Shown here one piece after another: positions 19,522 to 29,909 of a stretch of 64,000 nucleotides of DNA. How positions within the stretch are numbered: position 1 is the first letter of the stretch; every line of letters begins with the position of its first letter. The notes under the pieces were generated by a model. It was not told the DNA's origin, searched no databases, and saw only the letters and a list, made by a program, of their open reading frames with translations. This DNA comes from Methanoregula sp. (GTDB taxonomy: Archaea; Halobacteriota; Methanomicrobia; Methanomicrobiales; Methanospirillaceae): assembly GCF_028679125.1 (NCBI RefSeq), contig NZ_JAJRCG010000002.1:186001-250000 (forward strand), given 5' to 3'. The translations under genes and the position numbers were made by a program.

Positions 19522-20733
19522 CTAATCACTCCGCAGTGCCTCGATGGGGTCGAGATTTGCTGCCCTCCATGCGGGGTAAACACCCGAGACAATGCAGATG
19601 ACAATCCCGATAGCCATCGATACCGGGACATAGATCAGGCTCGCGAAGGTAAAGAAATACTTCGTTGTCCCAACCATGGCAAGTACGACGAGCCAGCCTA
19701 AAATAACGCTCATGATCGCCCCGATGATGGCGCCGACCAGGCCGAGGATCACCGCTTCATAGATGAACATCCGGAGCACCTCGCTCTTCCGCGTACCGAT
19801 GCTGCGCAGGATGCCGATCTCACGGATCCGCTCGGTAACTGACATCATCATCACGTTGAAGATCGAAGTTGCAGCCACAAGCAGGGATATGCCGGCAATT
19901 GCCATGACAAACGTCGTAAGGGTGCTGACCGTTGACGTGATGCTCTCCATCATACGGCTGCTGTCCTGCACCTGGACCTCGTCCTCCTTGCGGTTCAGCT
20001 GGTCCTCAATGGCCTCGGTTGCCGTGTCTGCATCATCAATGTCGTAGAGGATAACGTTGACCTGATCGTACTCGCCTTCCCCGCCATAGAGGCCGGTATA
20101 TGCCTTCTCTGTCATGATGATCGCATTATCGCTGTTGAGATCCATGGACATACCCTTCTCCTCAAGGATGCCAACGACCCGGACCTTCTGGATGATTGCC
20201 TCTTCATCGTCCTCGTCACCGATGGTGATACGGCTCCCAATTGTGAGGTCATTGTTCTCGGCAAAGGTCGGGCCGACAACAACCGCATTTGATGTCTGGG
20301 GGAGTGTTCCGTTAGCAACAGTCAGGATAGTTGCCATGTCTTCATCCCGCATGCCGTAGATAGTTGCTCTGCGCTCCTCGTCCCCGATCTTGATGGTATC
20401 GGACTCCTGGTAGAGCGGGTAGACATTCCCATACTTCCCGGCAGCCCGTTCAATATCATCAAACTGATCCTTGTCGATATAATCGTCATCACTGGAGCTT
20501 CCGCCGCCCCCCATCATTCCCCCCCCGCCGCCCCCGCTGTCTGGTTTCACGACTAGTACGTTGGCCATTGCGGAGAGTTCCTCGGTAACCGACATGGTCA
20601 TGTTTGCCCCCATCATCCCCATGGACGAGATGGCGACAACACCAATGACGATGCCGATGGCTGCGAGCAGCGAACGGAGAAAATTAAGCCGGATACTCCT
20701 CACCGAGATCTGGAGGATGATATCTTTCTTCAT
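19522..20733 (-). CDS. ABC transporter permease (MacB/FtsX type) with Gly/Met-rich segment
   Basis: N-terminal SIRLNFLRSLLAAIGIVIGVVAISSM, C-terminal FtsX helices ending ANLDPIEALRSD; extracytoplasmic GGGGGGMMGGGGSSSDDDY. Confidence 0.9.
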   Translation of the reverse strand: MKKDIILQISVRSIRLNFLRSLLAAIGIVIGVVAISSMGMMGANMTMSVTEELSAMANVLVVKPDSGGGGGGMMGGGGSSSDDDYIDKDQFDDIERAAGKYGNVYPLYQESDTIKIGDEERRATIYGMRDEDMATILTVANGTLPQTSNAVVVGPTFAENNDLTIGSRITIGDEDDEEAIIQKVRVVGILEEKGMSMDLNSDNAIIMTEKAYTGLYGGEGEYDQVNVILYDIDDADTATEAIEDQLNRKEDEVQVQDSSRMMESITSTVSTLTTFVMAIAGISLLVAATSIFNVMMMSVTERIREIGILRSIGTRKSEVLRMFIYEAVILGLVGAIIGAIMSVILGWLVVLAMVGTTKYFFTFASLIYVPVSMAIGIVICIVSGVYPAWRAANLDPIEALRSD

Positions 20734-21434
20734 GATTCCACCTTCCCGTCCTTGATCCGTATCGTCCGTTCCGCCTGTGCACCGATGGACGGGTCGTGGG
20801 TGACGATGATGACCGTCCTGCCCTGATCGTGAAGGGCAGTGAGCATCGCCATGATCTGTGCGCCGGTCTTCGTGTCCAGGTTGCCGGTAGGTTCGTCGCA
20901 GAGGAGAATATCGGGGTCGTTGATGAGGGCACGCGCTATGGCGACCCGCTGCTGCTGTCCCCCGGAGAGTTCGGCAGGCTTGTGTTTGGCCATGCGTTTA
21001 TTGATCCCCACATCGGCGAGCAGCTTGCTGACCCGGCCGGTGGTATCGTTGCACCGGTGCTTGAGGATATAGGGATACTCCACGTTTTCATACGCGGAGA
21101 GGAGCGGGATTAAATTGAACTTCTGGAAGATATAGCCGATGGTATTGAGCCGGAGGTCGGTGAGTGAATCATCAGACATCTTCCTGATGTTCCTGCCGGT
21201 AATGCGCAGGATCCCCGAAGTAGGGACATCCAGCCCCCCGATCTGGTTGAGGAGGGTAGACTTGCCGGAGCCTGAGGGCCCCATGATGGCGACAAACTCG
21301 CCTCGCTCGATCCTGATCGAGAGGTGGTCGAGCGCCAGCACATCCCCTGAAGGGAGCGGATAGATCTTGCTCACATCGGCCATTTCAATGACCGGTACTG
21401 TCGTCATGGTTCTGCCATCGGAAGACCGGTTCAT
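20730..21434 (-). CDS. ABC transporter ATP-binding protein (LolD/MacB type)
   Basis: Walker [10 protein letters not shown], signature [23 protein letters not shown]; overlaps the permease start by 4 nt. Confidence 0.95.
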   Translation of the reverse strand: MNRSSDGRTMTTVPVIEMADVSKIYPLPSGDVLALDHLSIRIERGEFVAIMGPSGSGKSTLLNQIGGLDVPTSGILRITGRNIRKMSDDSLTDLRLNTIGYIFQKFNLIPLLSAYENVEYPYILKHRCNDTTGRVSKLLADVGINKRMAKHKPAELSGGQQQRVAIARALINDPDILLCDEPTGNLDTKTGAQIMAMLTALHDQGRTVIIVTHDPSIGAQAERTIRIKDGKVES

Positions 21435-22735
21435 TACTCCTGCTGTTCGCTGTCGTCATCCTCGTCAGGCAGGGGGTCCTTGCGGAACTTGTTTGTCAGG
21501 CGTCTGAAGAGGCCCTTTCTCCATGCATACAGGAGGATGATAATTACCACGAGAATGATAACGATCTCAGTCACCGGGATCTGGCTGAAGCCGGATCCGA
21601 ACGACCCGAACATTCCCCGTCGCTGGCTGCCGGCTGCACCCGCTGATGCACCGTTCCCCCCTGATGAGCCGGGTAAGGCCAGACTGTTATCCGCAGCGAT
21701 GCTGGTTGTTTCGGTGAACGTGTTTCCATTCTCATCCTTATACTCAACAATAAGGGGGACTGCGCCATTACCCGTTGTGGTGTAGGTCACTTCGAAACTG
21801 GAGAAATCGTCCGGTTCAAGGTTGCCAATTGCGTACACGGGGTTCGGATCGACAGGTGTTGCCGGGCTCCCCACCGTGACAAGGACCGACTTGGCATCGA
21901 CAAGCCCGTTATTGGTCACATCCCCTTTCAGGGTCCGTGTCATCCCGGAACTGGAACTCTCGATGTTGTTGACAACAATCTCTGCTTTGGTCTTATCTGT
22001 CCCGATATCCAGAGGAAGGACAAGGCTGGTACTGTGCTTGTTATCCCCGTTCTCGTACGTGATATTGAACACAGCATCGGTCTTTTGGTACGGAGTTATC
22101 TGGAATGGTACTTCGACAGAACCGCCGGCAGGAATGGTGCCGACATATTTTTCCTCCGGGGAGATGTCAATGTTGGATCCCGATGCCCTGACCCGTACCC
22201 TGGAGATCTCTCCATCTCGTGGATTGACAATACTTACATTGACGGTATCTTTTTTGGAGAGGGCGAAGGTATCCGGCTCCTTTGAGATGCTGGCCTGCAC
22301 GTCGTCGGAATCAACCTTCAGAGTCAGTGTCGAATGGATGCTGTTTCCATAAACCTGGGGGGAGATCGTGAACAAGGGGAAATAGGTGCCATCAGGAGGG
22401 TCGACGGTGACAACAAACGAAAAGTCCGTCGTTGCTCCGGGTCCGATTGTTGTCCGCGTATTGAATACATTCGTGTTAACAACATGGACATTGGGATCGA
22501 TCAGATCCGGTGTCGCGACAACCACGGACGCATTTGCCCCGTTGGTGACGTGAACCGTAATGGTTCCGGTCTCGTACGGATAGAACACTTCGGGAGTTAT
22601 TTCATACCCTGATACATAAACGAGGGCGGCGGCATCCTGTGCGTTTGTTGCAGTAACGGTATTTCCCGCTGCATATACAGAAGTAATTCCTATGAGCACC
22701 AGGAAGATGCCCAGCATGACTGATAATCGCTTCAT
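21434..22735 (-). CDS. COG1361/S-layer-like secreted protein
   Basis: Signal peptide, repeated beta-sandwich-like segments, C-terminal TM with basic tail; TAATG overlap with the ABC ATPase start. Confidence 0.8.
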   Translation of the reverse strand: MKRLSVMLGIFLVLIGITSVYAAGNTVTATNAQDAAALVYVSGYEITPEVFYPYETGTITVHVTNGANASVVVATPDLIDPNVHVVNTNVFNTRTTIGPGATTDFSFVVTVDPPDGTYFPLFTISPQVYGNSIHSTLTLKVDSDDVQASISKEPDTFALSKKDTVNVSIVNPRDGEISRVRVRASGSNIDISPEEKYVGTIPAGGSVEVPFQITPYQKTDAVFNITYENGDNKHSTSLVLPLDIGTDKTKAEIVVNNIESSSSGMTRTLKGDVTNNGLVDAKSVLVTVGSPATPVDPNPVYAIGNLEPDDFSSFEVTYTTTGNGAVPLIVEYKDENGNTFTETTSIAADNSLALPGSSGGNGASAGAAGSQRRGMFGSFGSGFSQIPVTEIVIILVVIIILLYAWRKGLFRRLTNKFRKDPLPDEDDDSEQQE

Positions 22736-22964
22736 AAATACTCCATGAATGAGGTATAAGATTCCTGAATCCGTGGTATCGGATGACTGCGGTTCAGGAC
22801 TATCTTTTACGTGCTCACAAATTGTAAAATATGTTTAACATTTTGTTATATTATATCTTTGCCAGACCCGTTCCGAGGGGAAACCATGGATAAGATGGAA
22901 TACAGAGCACCCTCGCATGTATGCATGAACGCGCAAACAGGTATGATAAAAGAGGTGAAGGGTA

Positions 22965-23183
22965 TTATCTGTCGTCAACCGTTTTTGTCTCGCTGTCGTA
23001 GGTGAACACCTCTTCGATATTCACCTTGAAGAACTGTGATATCCGGAAGGCAAGATCCAGGGACGGGACGTACTTGCCCTTCTCGATGGCAAGGATCGTC
23101 TGTCGCGTGACCCCGATGGCCTGCGCCAGATCCTCCTGTGTCATGTCGTACATTGCACGGAATACCTTGATCTTATTCTTCAT
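22965..23183 (-). CDS. XRE-type HTH transcriptional regulator
   Basis: MKNKIKVFRAMYDMTQEDLAQAIGVTRQTILAIEKGKYVPSLDLAFRISQFF; ATG at 23183. Confidence 0.9.
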   Translation of the reverse strand: MKNKIKVFRAMYDMTQEDLAQAIGVTRQTILAIEKGKYVPSLDLAFRISQFFKVNIEEVFTYDSETKTVDDR

Positions 23184-23619
23184 CGGTCTCCCAATCCCCA
23201 TATTTTCGGGCATAGTATATCCTGAATCCAACGTACAGGAAGATCATAAGACAGAGGAGCCCGAGCTGGAAGTACCCCATCATCTTCGGGGTGAACCCTT
23301 CCGGGGCGTGCGAGAGATCCACATCCTTTGGGAATTGTGGCACATAGAGGATCTTCATGACTGCCCCGACTGAGAATGCACACACCACAACCAGGAAAAC
23401 CTGAAATGTCCGCAGGACTGCCTGCTCGGTGATCTTTGCGCTCCGTTCATCGTCAATGAGGTCGGTCACGCGTCTTCGGGCAAGATATGCAACCGCAATG
23501 CCAATGATAAAGGTGATCTCGACGAAAAAAGGCCGGTGGATCTCAACAGAATACCAGAAGATCGCCAGAAGGATAACGGCGATACAGCCGCACAAGAGAT
23601 AAAAGGTATTTTTTTTCAT
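23173..23619 (-). CDS. DUF2178-like membrane protein
   Basis: Four hydrophobic helices with RRVTDLIDDERSAKITEQA; 3' end overlaps the start of the HTH gene. Confidence 0.65.
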   Translation of the reverse strand: MKKNTFYLLCGCIAVILLAIFWYSVEIHRPFFVEITFIIGIAVAYLARRRVTDLIDDERSAKITEQAVLRTFQVFLVVVCAFSVGAVMKILYVPQFPKDVDLSHAPEGFTPKMMGYFQLGLLCLMIFLYVGFRIYYARKYGDWETDEE

Positions 23620-23795
23620 GCCGCCTCTTGTTATTGCAATTATCCATTGACGGTAATAAAGGTGACTGCACCTGCAATACAGGGATGTGTACCCGTTTTT
23701 CCCGCAATCGGACGCGACCGGTGGTTGCATCCCGACAGGATGGTGAACAGATATCCTGATATCTGATCAGGAAAAATCCATACAGCACGAGGTGT

Positions 23796-25721
23796 ATGGA
23801 TCTGGGAGACGTAGCGGTAGGGCTTATCCAGATGGCGATGGGTCCCGATCCAGACGAGAATATCAAAAAGGCATGCCGTAATGCAGAGGCCGCTGCCCGC
23901 GATGGTGCGCAGATCATCTGCCTTCCTGAACTCTATTATACCCGGTATTTTCCGCAGCATCCGGGAACGGATGCATCGCCGCTTGCCGAGAGTATCCCGG
24001 GACGGTCGACCGGTATCTTCTCTGCCTTTGCCCGTGAACACCAGGTTGTCATCATCGTTCCGGTCTTTGAACGGGCAGCCGACGGGAAGTATTACAACGC
24101 GGCGGTGGTCATTGACGCGGATGGAAGCATATCAGAGCCGTACCGGAAAGTCCATATCCCGCAGGATCCGGGTTTCTTTGAGAAGGGCTATTTCTATCCG
24201 GGAAATGGTTACAGGGTCTTTTCCACACGCTACGGGCGCATCGCGGTCCTGATCTGCTTTGACCAGTGGTTCCCAGAGGCCGCACGGTGCGTAGCCCTTG
24301 ACGGCGCAGAGATCCTCTTCTACCCTACGGCCATCGGACACCCGGGACCAGTCGAACCGGAAGAAGGCAACTGGCAGGATGCATGGGAACTGATCCAGCG
24401 GAGCCATGCCATTGCAAACAGTGTCCATGTCGCAGCGGTGAACCGGGCGGGAACCGAGGGAACTACCCGTTTCTTCGGGGGATCGTTTGTTGCGGATGCG
24501 TTCGGCAAGGTGCTGGCACGGGCCGGTGATGGCGAGGAGACCCTGATTGTCAAGGTTGACCTGTCCATGAACGCTGACGTGCAGGACTTCTGGGGATTCT
24601 TCCGGAACCGTCGCCCGGAAACCTATTCCCGTATTGGCGTTCCGTTCCCGGGCAACAATGGGATCTTTCCGGATCTCCGCCAGGGTGACACCCCCCGCAA
24701 CCGGGGATTCCACATGCCGGCGGAATGGGAGCCGCACGAGGCCGTCTGGATCTCATGGCCCAATAATGCCCGGACCTTCCCGGATATTCCCGGGGTTGAG
24801 CAGGCATATTACGCGTTCATAGAGCACATTCACACCTCCGAACACGTGGAGGTCTTTGTCCCCAGTGCGGTCATCCACCGCAAGGTGCGATCAAAACTGC
24901 GGGAGATGGGCGTTGATCTCGAACGGGTGACGCTTCACACCAATGAGTATTCCGATGTCTGGATCAGGGACTATGGCCCGACGTTCGTAGTCAGTCGTGC
25001 CCTCAAGAAGATTGCCATGGTGCGCTGGAATTTCAATGCATGGGGCAACAAGTATGAAGACCAGCTCCGTGATGGGAAGATCCCCGCAATGATGAACCGC
25101 CGGCTCAATATGCCGATGTTCGAGCCGGGGATTGTCCTGGAAGGCGGATCGATCGATACCAATGGCAGGGGAACGGTGCTGACGACCCGGGCCTGCCTCC
25201 TCAATCCCAACCGCAACCCCGACCTGTCCGCTGACGAGATTGAGGAACGGCTTCGTGAATATCTCGGGATTGAAAAGGTCATATGGCTGAATGACGGGGT
25301 GGTAGGTGATGATACCGACGGGCATGTCGATGACATTGCCCGTTTTGTCGGCCCCTCGACGGTTGTATGTGGCTACGAGAGCGATATTACGGATGCCAAT
25401 TACTCCGCCCTTCATGACAATTACGAGATCCTCCGCCAGTCAGCCGATCAGGAGGGGAAGCCCCTTACGGTGGTGAAGCTGCCGATGCCCGGGAAAGTCG
25501 TGGATAATGACGGGGAACGCTACCCGGCCAGTTACACGAACTTCTATATCGGCAATACTATTGTCATCGTCCCGGTCTTTTCCGATCCCAACGATAGTGT
25601 TGCCCTGGAGATCCTGGAGGGGCTCTTCCCCGGTCGTACGGTTGTCGGCATCAATGCCCGGGCACTGGTCGAGGGATATGGCACCTTCCACTGCGCCACC
25701 CAGCAGCAGCCTCGCCTGTAA
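23796..25721 (+). CDS. Fused nitrilase-type amidase (N-carbamoylputrescine amidase-like) and agmatine deiminase-like protein
   Basis: N-terminal half has the Glu-Lys-Cys nitrilase sites (CLPELYYTRYF, YRKVHIPQDPGFFEKGYF, LICFDQWFPE). C-terminal half is agmatine deiminase-like (MPAEWEPHEAVWISWPNN, SDVWIRDYGPTFVV, GTFHCATQQQP). One uninterrupted 641-aa frame. Confidence 0.9.
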   Translation: MDLGDVAVGLIQMAMGPDPDENIKKACRNAEAAARDGAQIICLPELYYTRYFPQHPGTDASPLAESIPGRSTGIFSAFAREHQVVIIVPVFERAADGKYYNAAVVIDADGSISEPYRKVHIPQDPGFFEKGYFYPGNGYRVFSTRYGRIAVLICFDQWFPEAARCVALDGAEILFYPTAIGHPGPVEPEEGNWQDAWELIQRSHAIANSVHVAAVNRAGTEGTTRFFGGSFVADAFGKVLARAGDGEETLIVKVDLSMNADVQDFWGFFRNRRPETYSRIGVPFPGNNGIFPDLRQGDTPRNRGFHMPAEWEPHEAVWISWPNNARTFPDIPGVEQAYYAFIEHIHTSEHVEVFVPSAVIHRKVRSKLREMGVDLERVTLHTNEYSDVWIRDYGPTFVVSRALKKIAMVRWNFNAWGNKYEDQLRDGKIPAMMNRRLNMPMFEPGIVLEGGSIDTNGRGTVLTTRACLLNPNRNPDLSADEIEERLREYLGIEKVIWLNDGVVGDDTDGHVDDIARFVGPSTVVCGYESDITDANYSALHDNYEILRQSADQEGKPLTVVKLPMPGKVVDNDGERYPASYTNFYIGNTIVIVPVFSDPNDSVALEILEGLFPGRTVVGINARALVEGYGTFHCATQQQPRL

Positions 25722-25807
25722 TCTGTGTCGTGCCTGCCGAGAAAATTCTTGTTTTATTGAGATCACTGCTGTGCTGACATTGCGACACAGCCCCTGAAAA
25801 GAGGATC

Positions 25808-26794
25808 TCAATTCCCTTTTGCGGGTGATGCAGGGGTGTGGGGAGTTTCCCCCCTTACAGGATGATCTGTCGGGACAATACTGACAGAACTTTTGGGAAT
25901 TGTCTGCTCAAGGGATGCCTTGATCCGGTTGATGCTCTCCTGGACTTCAGACATCTTCCGGTTCCCCTCGAATTCGAGGAAGATCTCGATGTACACGTTG
26001 GCGCCGGACCTGCGTGAACGCACACCGTAGAGGGCAGTATAATCATCAAAGAACTCAGCAAGATGGCAGACGATCACCATCTGGAGTTCCTCGTCGAGTG
26101 TTTTATCGAGAAGATCCGGGAGGGATGTGGTGATGACCCGGTATCCCGACGTGAGCAGGAAACCGGCGATGACAAAGGATGCGAGCGGATCGATATACAG
26201 GGACCAGGCATAGTGGGAGAAGGCAAGCGTTGCTATCAGGGAAAGAAGGACCGAGAGATCGGAGAATGCCTTGGTCCGGAAGAGCCGCCACTGGGAGTCG
26301 ATGATCGGTGATGGCGATTTCTGGAACAACCGGTAATTCTTCCTCCACAGCCAGCTGTTCATGCAGACCCCGATCGTCATGAGCACGACACCGAGGTATG
26401 CCCCCTCCAGAACCAGTTCCTCCGGAGTGACGAGCTTGTTGATCGCAACAAAAAAGACCAGTGCCAGGGAGATGAACATCACGCCACCTGTGACGATGGA
26501 CGTGATGGTCTCGAATTTTCCCAGACCGTAATCATAGGCCCCGCACCCTCCTTTTGCCATTTTGCGCAGCGTGAGGTATGCAAAGAAGGTTGCCAGAATC
26601 TCGTTGGCACATTTCAGTGCATCTGCGAAAAGAACAATGGACCCTGAGAGCATTGCCGCAGCGATATCGGGAATCCAGAGAACAAAATCGACGATCAGGC
26701 TGGTGAGGACCGTCTGCTGCTTTGTGGCAATGGATACTCCGCAACTATCGTCTGCCGGACCTGCATGAGACATTGAGTGGTATATTCTCGGCAT
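25808..26794 (-). CDS. Cation diffusion facilitator (CDF) family transporter
   Basis: CDF-type TM pattern (SIVLFADALKCANEILATF; YIDPLASFVIAGFLLTSGYRVI) with cytoplasmic C-terminal domain. Confidence 0.85.
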   Translation of the reverse strand: MPRIYHSMSHAGPADDSCGVSIATKQQTVLTSLIVDFVLWIPDIAAAMLSGSIVLFADALKCANEILATFFAYLTLRKMAKGGCGAYDYGLGKFETITSIVTGGVMFISLALVFFVAINKLVTPEELVLEGAYLGVVLMTIGVCMNSWLWRKNYRLFQKSPSPIIDSQWRLFRTKAFSDLSVLLSLIATLAFSHYAWSLYIDPLASFVIAGFLLTSGYRVITTSLPDLLDKTLDEELQMVIVCHLAEFFDDYTALYGVRSRRSGANVYIEIFLEFEGNRKMSEVQESINRIKASLEQTIPKSSVSIVPTDHPVRGETPHTPASPAKGN

Positions 26795-26940
26795 TTTCAG
26801 ATAAAAACCGCTGTTTTGTATCTGCCGTATCAGTCCTGCCAGGGTGCGGTGAAATGCATTTATGGAAAAACCACCAAAATGTATTACTTCAGCCGGTTTT
26901 CCCGTATCCGGCTACCCCGACGACACATAAGGGATCTATT

Positions 26941-27540
26941 ATGGATTGCTCATCTGCTGACAATTTACCGCACCTCCTTGAGGTGTTTGAACAGTCGATC
27001 GAGATTACTGCCCGGCATATGAACAATGCTGATACCTCCGGCACCTGGTGCGCCAGCGCTCCGTATTACGAGAAGTGTCGTGTCCAGAAATCCCTTGCCT
27101 CATCCCGCGGAACGGATTCCGATCAGGAATACTTCCTGCGGGAATATGACCGGATTGTCGGGAATCTCGGGTCATTTACCAGCCATGCCGGGAGGGAGTA
27201 CCGCGATCGCCTGTTCTCGGAGCTCAGGCAGTGTGTGCATGCATACCATGCATCAGTCTGTCTCGGGCACTTCGGCCACACCGGGCCGGGTTCCTCCGGA
27301 GATCCCCTGTGGCGCGATCTCATCGGGGAATTATGCGGGGTACTGCAGGATCAGTACGATCTCACCGACATCAATGCGCTTATCGCCCTGGTGGATGAGA
27401 ACAATCCCGACGTTCTCGTTTCCGCACCGGAAGATCTTCCGGAACCCACGCCGGAATGGAGAACCTGTCACTGCCACGCTCACCCTGGCGGGAACGGTCA
27501 CCCGACACGAAGAAAAAGCGGATCCATTGGTCCGGAATAG
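26941..27540 (+). CDS. Hypothetical protein
   Basis: 199-aa ORF from ATG at 26941; the in-frame extension back to 26722 overlaps the divergent CDF gene start and is less likely coding. Confidence 0.55.
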   Translation: MDCSSADNLPHLLEVFEQSIEITARHMNNADTSGTWCASAPYYEKCRVQKSLASSRGTDSDQEYFLREYDRIVGNLGSFTSHAGREYRDRLFSELRQCVHAYHASVCLGHFGHTGPGSSGDPLWRDLIGELCGVLQDQYDLTDINALIALVDENNPDVLVSAPEDLPEPTPEWRTCHCHAHPGGNGHPTRRKSGSIGPE

Positions 27541-27602
27541 TCCCGTACCATGAACCAGGAATAACGAAATTTTTCAGCTACCTACACAACGATCCGTGTC
27601 GA

Positions 27603-29735
27603 TCAGCGAACCCTGATCACGATGAACGTGATGTCGTCGGACTGCGGTGCGGTGCCGCAGAACTGTCGTATATCCTCAAGGAGCAGGTCCCTGATCTCCT
27701 GTATGGGGCGGGACTGGTTCCTGTACATCGAGGCAATCAGCCGCTCTTCTCCGAAATATTCATCGTGCTCGTTGAACGCTTCGGTCACGCCGTCCGTATA
27801 CATAATGATGAGATCACCCTGTTCAACCGTGATGGTGGTGACAGGAATGTTGACATCCTCGACAACGCCAAGGGCAATACCCTTCTTCCCCTCAAGCAGA
27901 GTTGTTTCTGGCGGGTTGCCCCGGATCAGCAGGGGGGGATTGTGGCCGGCGTTCACGTACGTGAGCAGCATCTTTTCCGGGTCAAGGACTGCATAGAATG
28001 TCGTGATGAACATGCTTGACCTGCCATCCTCGTAGATCTGCCGGTTGGCCTGTCGGATGGCAGCCTGCGGACTCTCCTGCCCGCCGCCGCTCGCATGGAG
28101 CAGGGTCCGGCAGAGTGCCATGTACAGCGCAGCACTTACCCCTTTGCCGGACACGTCGGCGATAACAAAACCCCACTTCCCTCCGGTTACCGGTATGAAA
28201 TCATAGAGATCGCCTCCGATCTCCATGGCCGGGAGGGTGATGGCACTGATCTCGAACCCGGGGATGACCGGCATGGATTCCGGCAGGAATGTCACCTGGA
28301 TCTCCTTGGCGATCTCCATCTCCTTGGTATACCGCTCCTTCTCGGCCGTCGTGCGTTTGAGGTCATCGATATTCTTTTGCAGGTCTGCGGCCATATGGTT
28401 GAAGGAGTTTCCCAGATCCTCGAATTCATCGCCGGTATGGAGGGAAACCCGGTGCGAGAGATCCCCCTCGCCGAGTGCAAGGGTCGCGCTCTTGAGGGTG
28501 TCCACCGGACGGGTGATGATCCGTGACAGGTACGTGGCAAGGGCAATGACTGTCAGGATAAGGATGCAGAAGAGTGCCGAGAAGATGATAAGGATACGGT
28601 CAGTCCGCTGGTTGATGCTGGTCTCGGCATCCCTGGTTGATACCAGGATCTTTTTCTGGGTCTTTTCAACCGGTGCCGTGATCTCGTCCACGGGCATAGA
28701 TACGGCAAAACTCCAGTTCAGAGATTTGACCGGGGCATATGCGACAAACGATTCCCTGTTGCCAAACGTTATCCTCTCAACCCCGGTCTTGCCGGCGGTC
28801 ATGTTGTATCCCAGGGCCTGAAGGGCAGGATCCGTGCTTTCAAAGACATTTTCATTGGGGAATGGCTGATCCCATGAAATGTTCCCTGCTGATAATCCCG
28901 GGCGACTGATGATATTCCCTTTACTATCGAGAAGAACCGCATATCCTTTGCCGCTTAACGATCTGTTCAGGAACGCGGAATTGATCTCATCGACAGTCAC
29001 ATCGGTTGCGATAACCCATGTGCCCGAGGGAGTTGTCACGGCTTTCGATGAAGTCACGACAAGACCGTTGTCCGTGACATCCACATAGGGATCGGACCAG
29101 TACACCCCATCGGTTTTCTTGGCTCCGGTAAACCAGGCTCGTTCGCGAGGATCAAAACTGGTATTTGTCAGGGGTTGCCAGGGATAGGTGCGCAGAATAC
29201 CGGAGTCCGTGGCAATGTACAGGGAACTCAGGTTACCGTCAGCGTCAAAGGTACCTTTGAGGAGATCGTCCATGCCGGCAGGTCTCCTGAACTCTTCAGA
29301 ATCCGGGGAGATCGTGATCCCGGGAGCCAGGTAATACAGGGTAGCCGCAAACGGATCGCCAGGGGGATTGTTGCTGTCATAAGCATGTATGATCGGGCGG
29401 ACGGGTGGATTTGCCTGCAGGGTGGATGCCTGTACTGCAAGAATCTCAAGTTCAGTGTCCGTATCTTCGAACAGGACATTGGTGATCTCAGCCTGGTCCG
29501 ATGCAATCCGGAGGAGGTTATCCTGAGCGGATTCCACGAGAGCTGCCGTGGACTCATCAAGGGCTTCCGTCCCCAGAACAAGGCTGCTGGTCTCTGCTGA
29601 TCGCGAAATATCGCCAATCGTCCAGAATGCGACATACCCGGTGATAATCAGGGAGACAAGGGCAAGGGCAAGGAACAGGATGAGAATCTTAGCCCTGACA
29701 TTGAGATTGGGCAGCGGGGAAAACCGAAGGCTCAT
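27603..29735 (-). CDS. Membrane-bound SpoIIE/PP2C-type serine phosphatase with extracytoplasmic Cache-like sensor and HAMP
   Basis: N-terminal TM, Cache-like domain (YWSDPYVDVTDNGLVVTSSKAV), HAMP (ITRPVDTLKSATLALGEGDLSHRV), PP2C/SpoIIE (EIGGDLYDFIPVTGGKWGFVIADVSGKGVSAAL; MYTDGVTEAFN). Confidence 0.92.
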   Translation of the reverse strand: MSLRFSPLPNLNVRAKILILFLALALVSLIITGYVAFWTIGDISRSAETSSLVLGTEALDESTAALVESAQDNLLRIASDQAEITNVLFEDTDTELEILAVQASTLQANPPVRPIIHAYDSNNPPGDPFAATLYYLAPGITISPDSEEFRRPAGMDDLLKGTFDADGNLSSLYIATDSGILRTYPWQPLTNTSFDPRERAWFTGAKKTDGVYWSDPYVDVTDNGLVVTSSKAVTTPSGTWVIATDVTVDEINSAFLNRSLSGKGYAVLLDSKGNIISRPGLSAGNISWDQPFPNENVFESTDPALQALGYNMTAGKTGVERITFGNRESFVAYAPVKSLNWSFAVSMPVDEITAPVEKTQKKILVSTRDAETSINQRTDRILIIFSALFCILILTVIALATYLSRIITRPVDTLKSATLALGEGDLSHRVSLHTGDEFEDLGNSFNHMAADLQKNIDDLKRTTAEKERYTKEMEIAKEIQVTFLPESMPVIPGFEISAITLPAMEIGGDLYDFIPVTGGKWGFVIADVSGKGVSAALYMALCRTLLHASGGGQESPQAAIRQANRQIYEDGRSSMFITTFYAVLDPEKMLLTYVNAGHNPPLLIRGNPPETTLLEGKKGIALGVVEDVNIPVTTITVEQGDLIIMYTDGVTEAFNEHDEYFGEERLIASMYRNQSRPIQEIRDLLLEDIRQFCGTAPQSDDITFIVIRVR

Positions 29736-29909
29736 GGGAAATCACGGATGGGATAAGTACCTGCAACCGGGTGGGGTATCGACAGGTGTCGGACTGGAGC
29801 AGGGTCAGGTACCTTCCATTTCATCCCCGGACTTATTAAACCATCAGCAAGGGATTACCGTCTCCCCGGGATGGAATCCGGATCGTTACGTTTATTGGTT
29901 TCCTGATCG

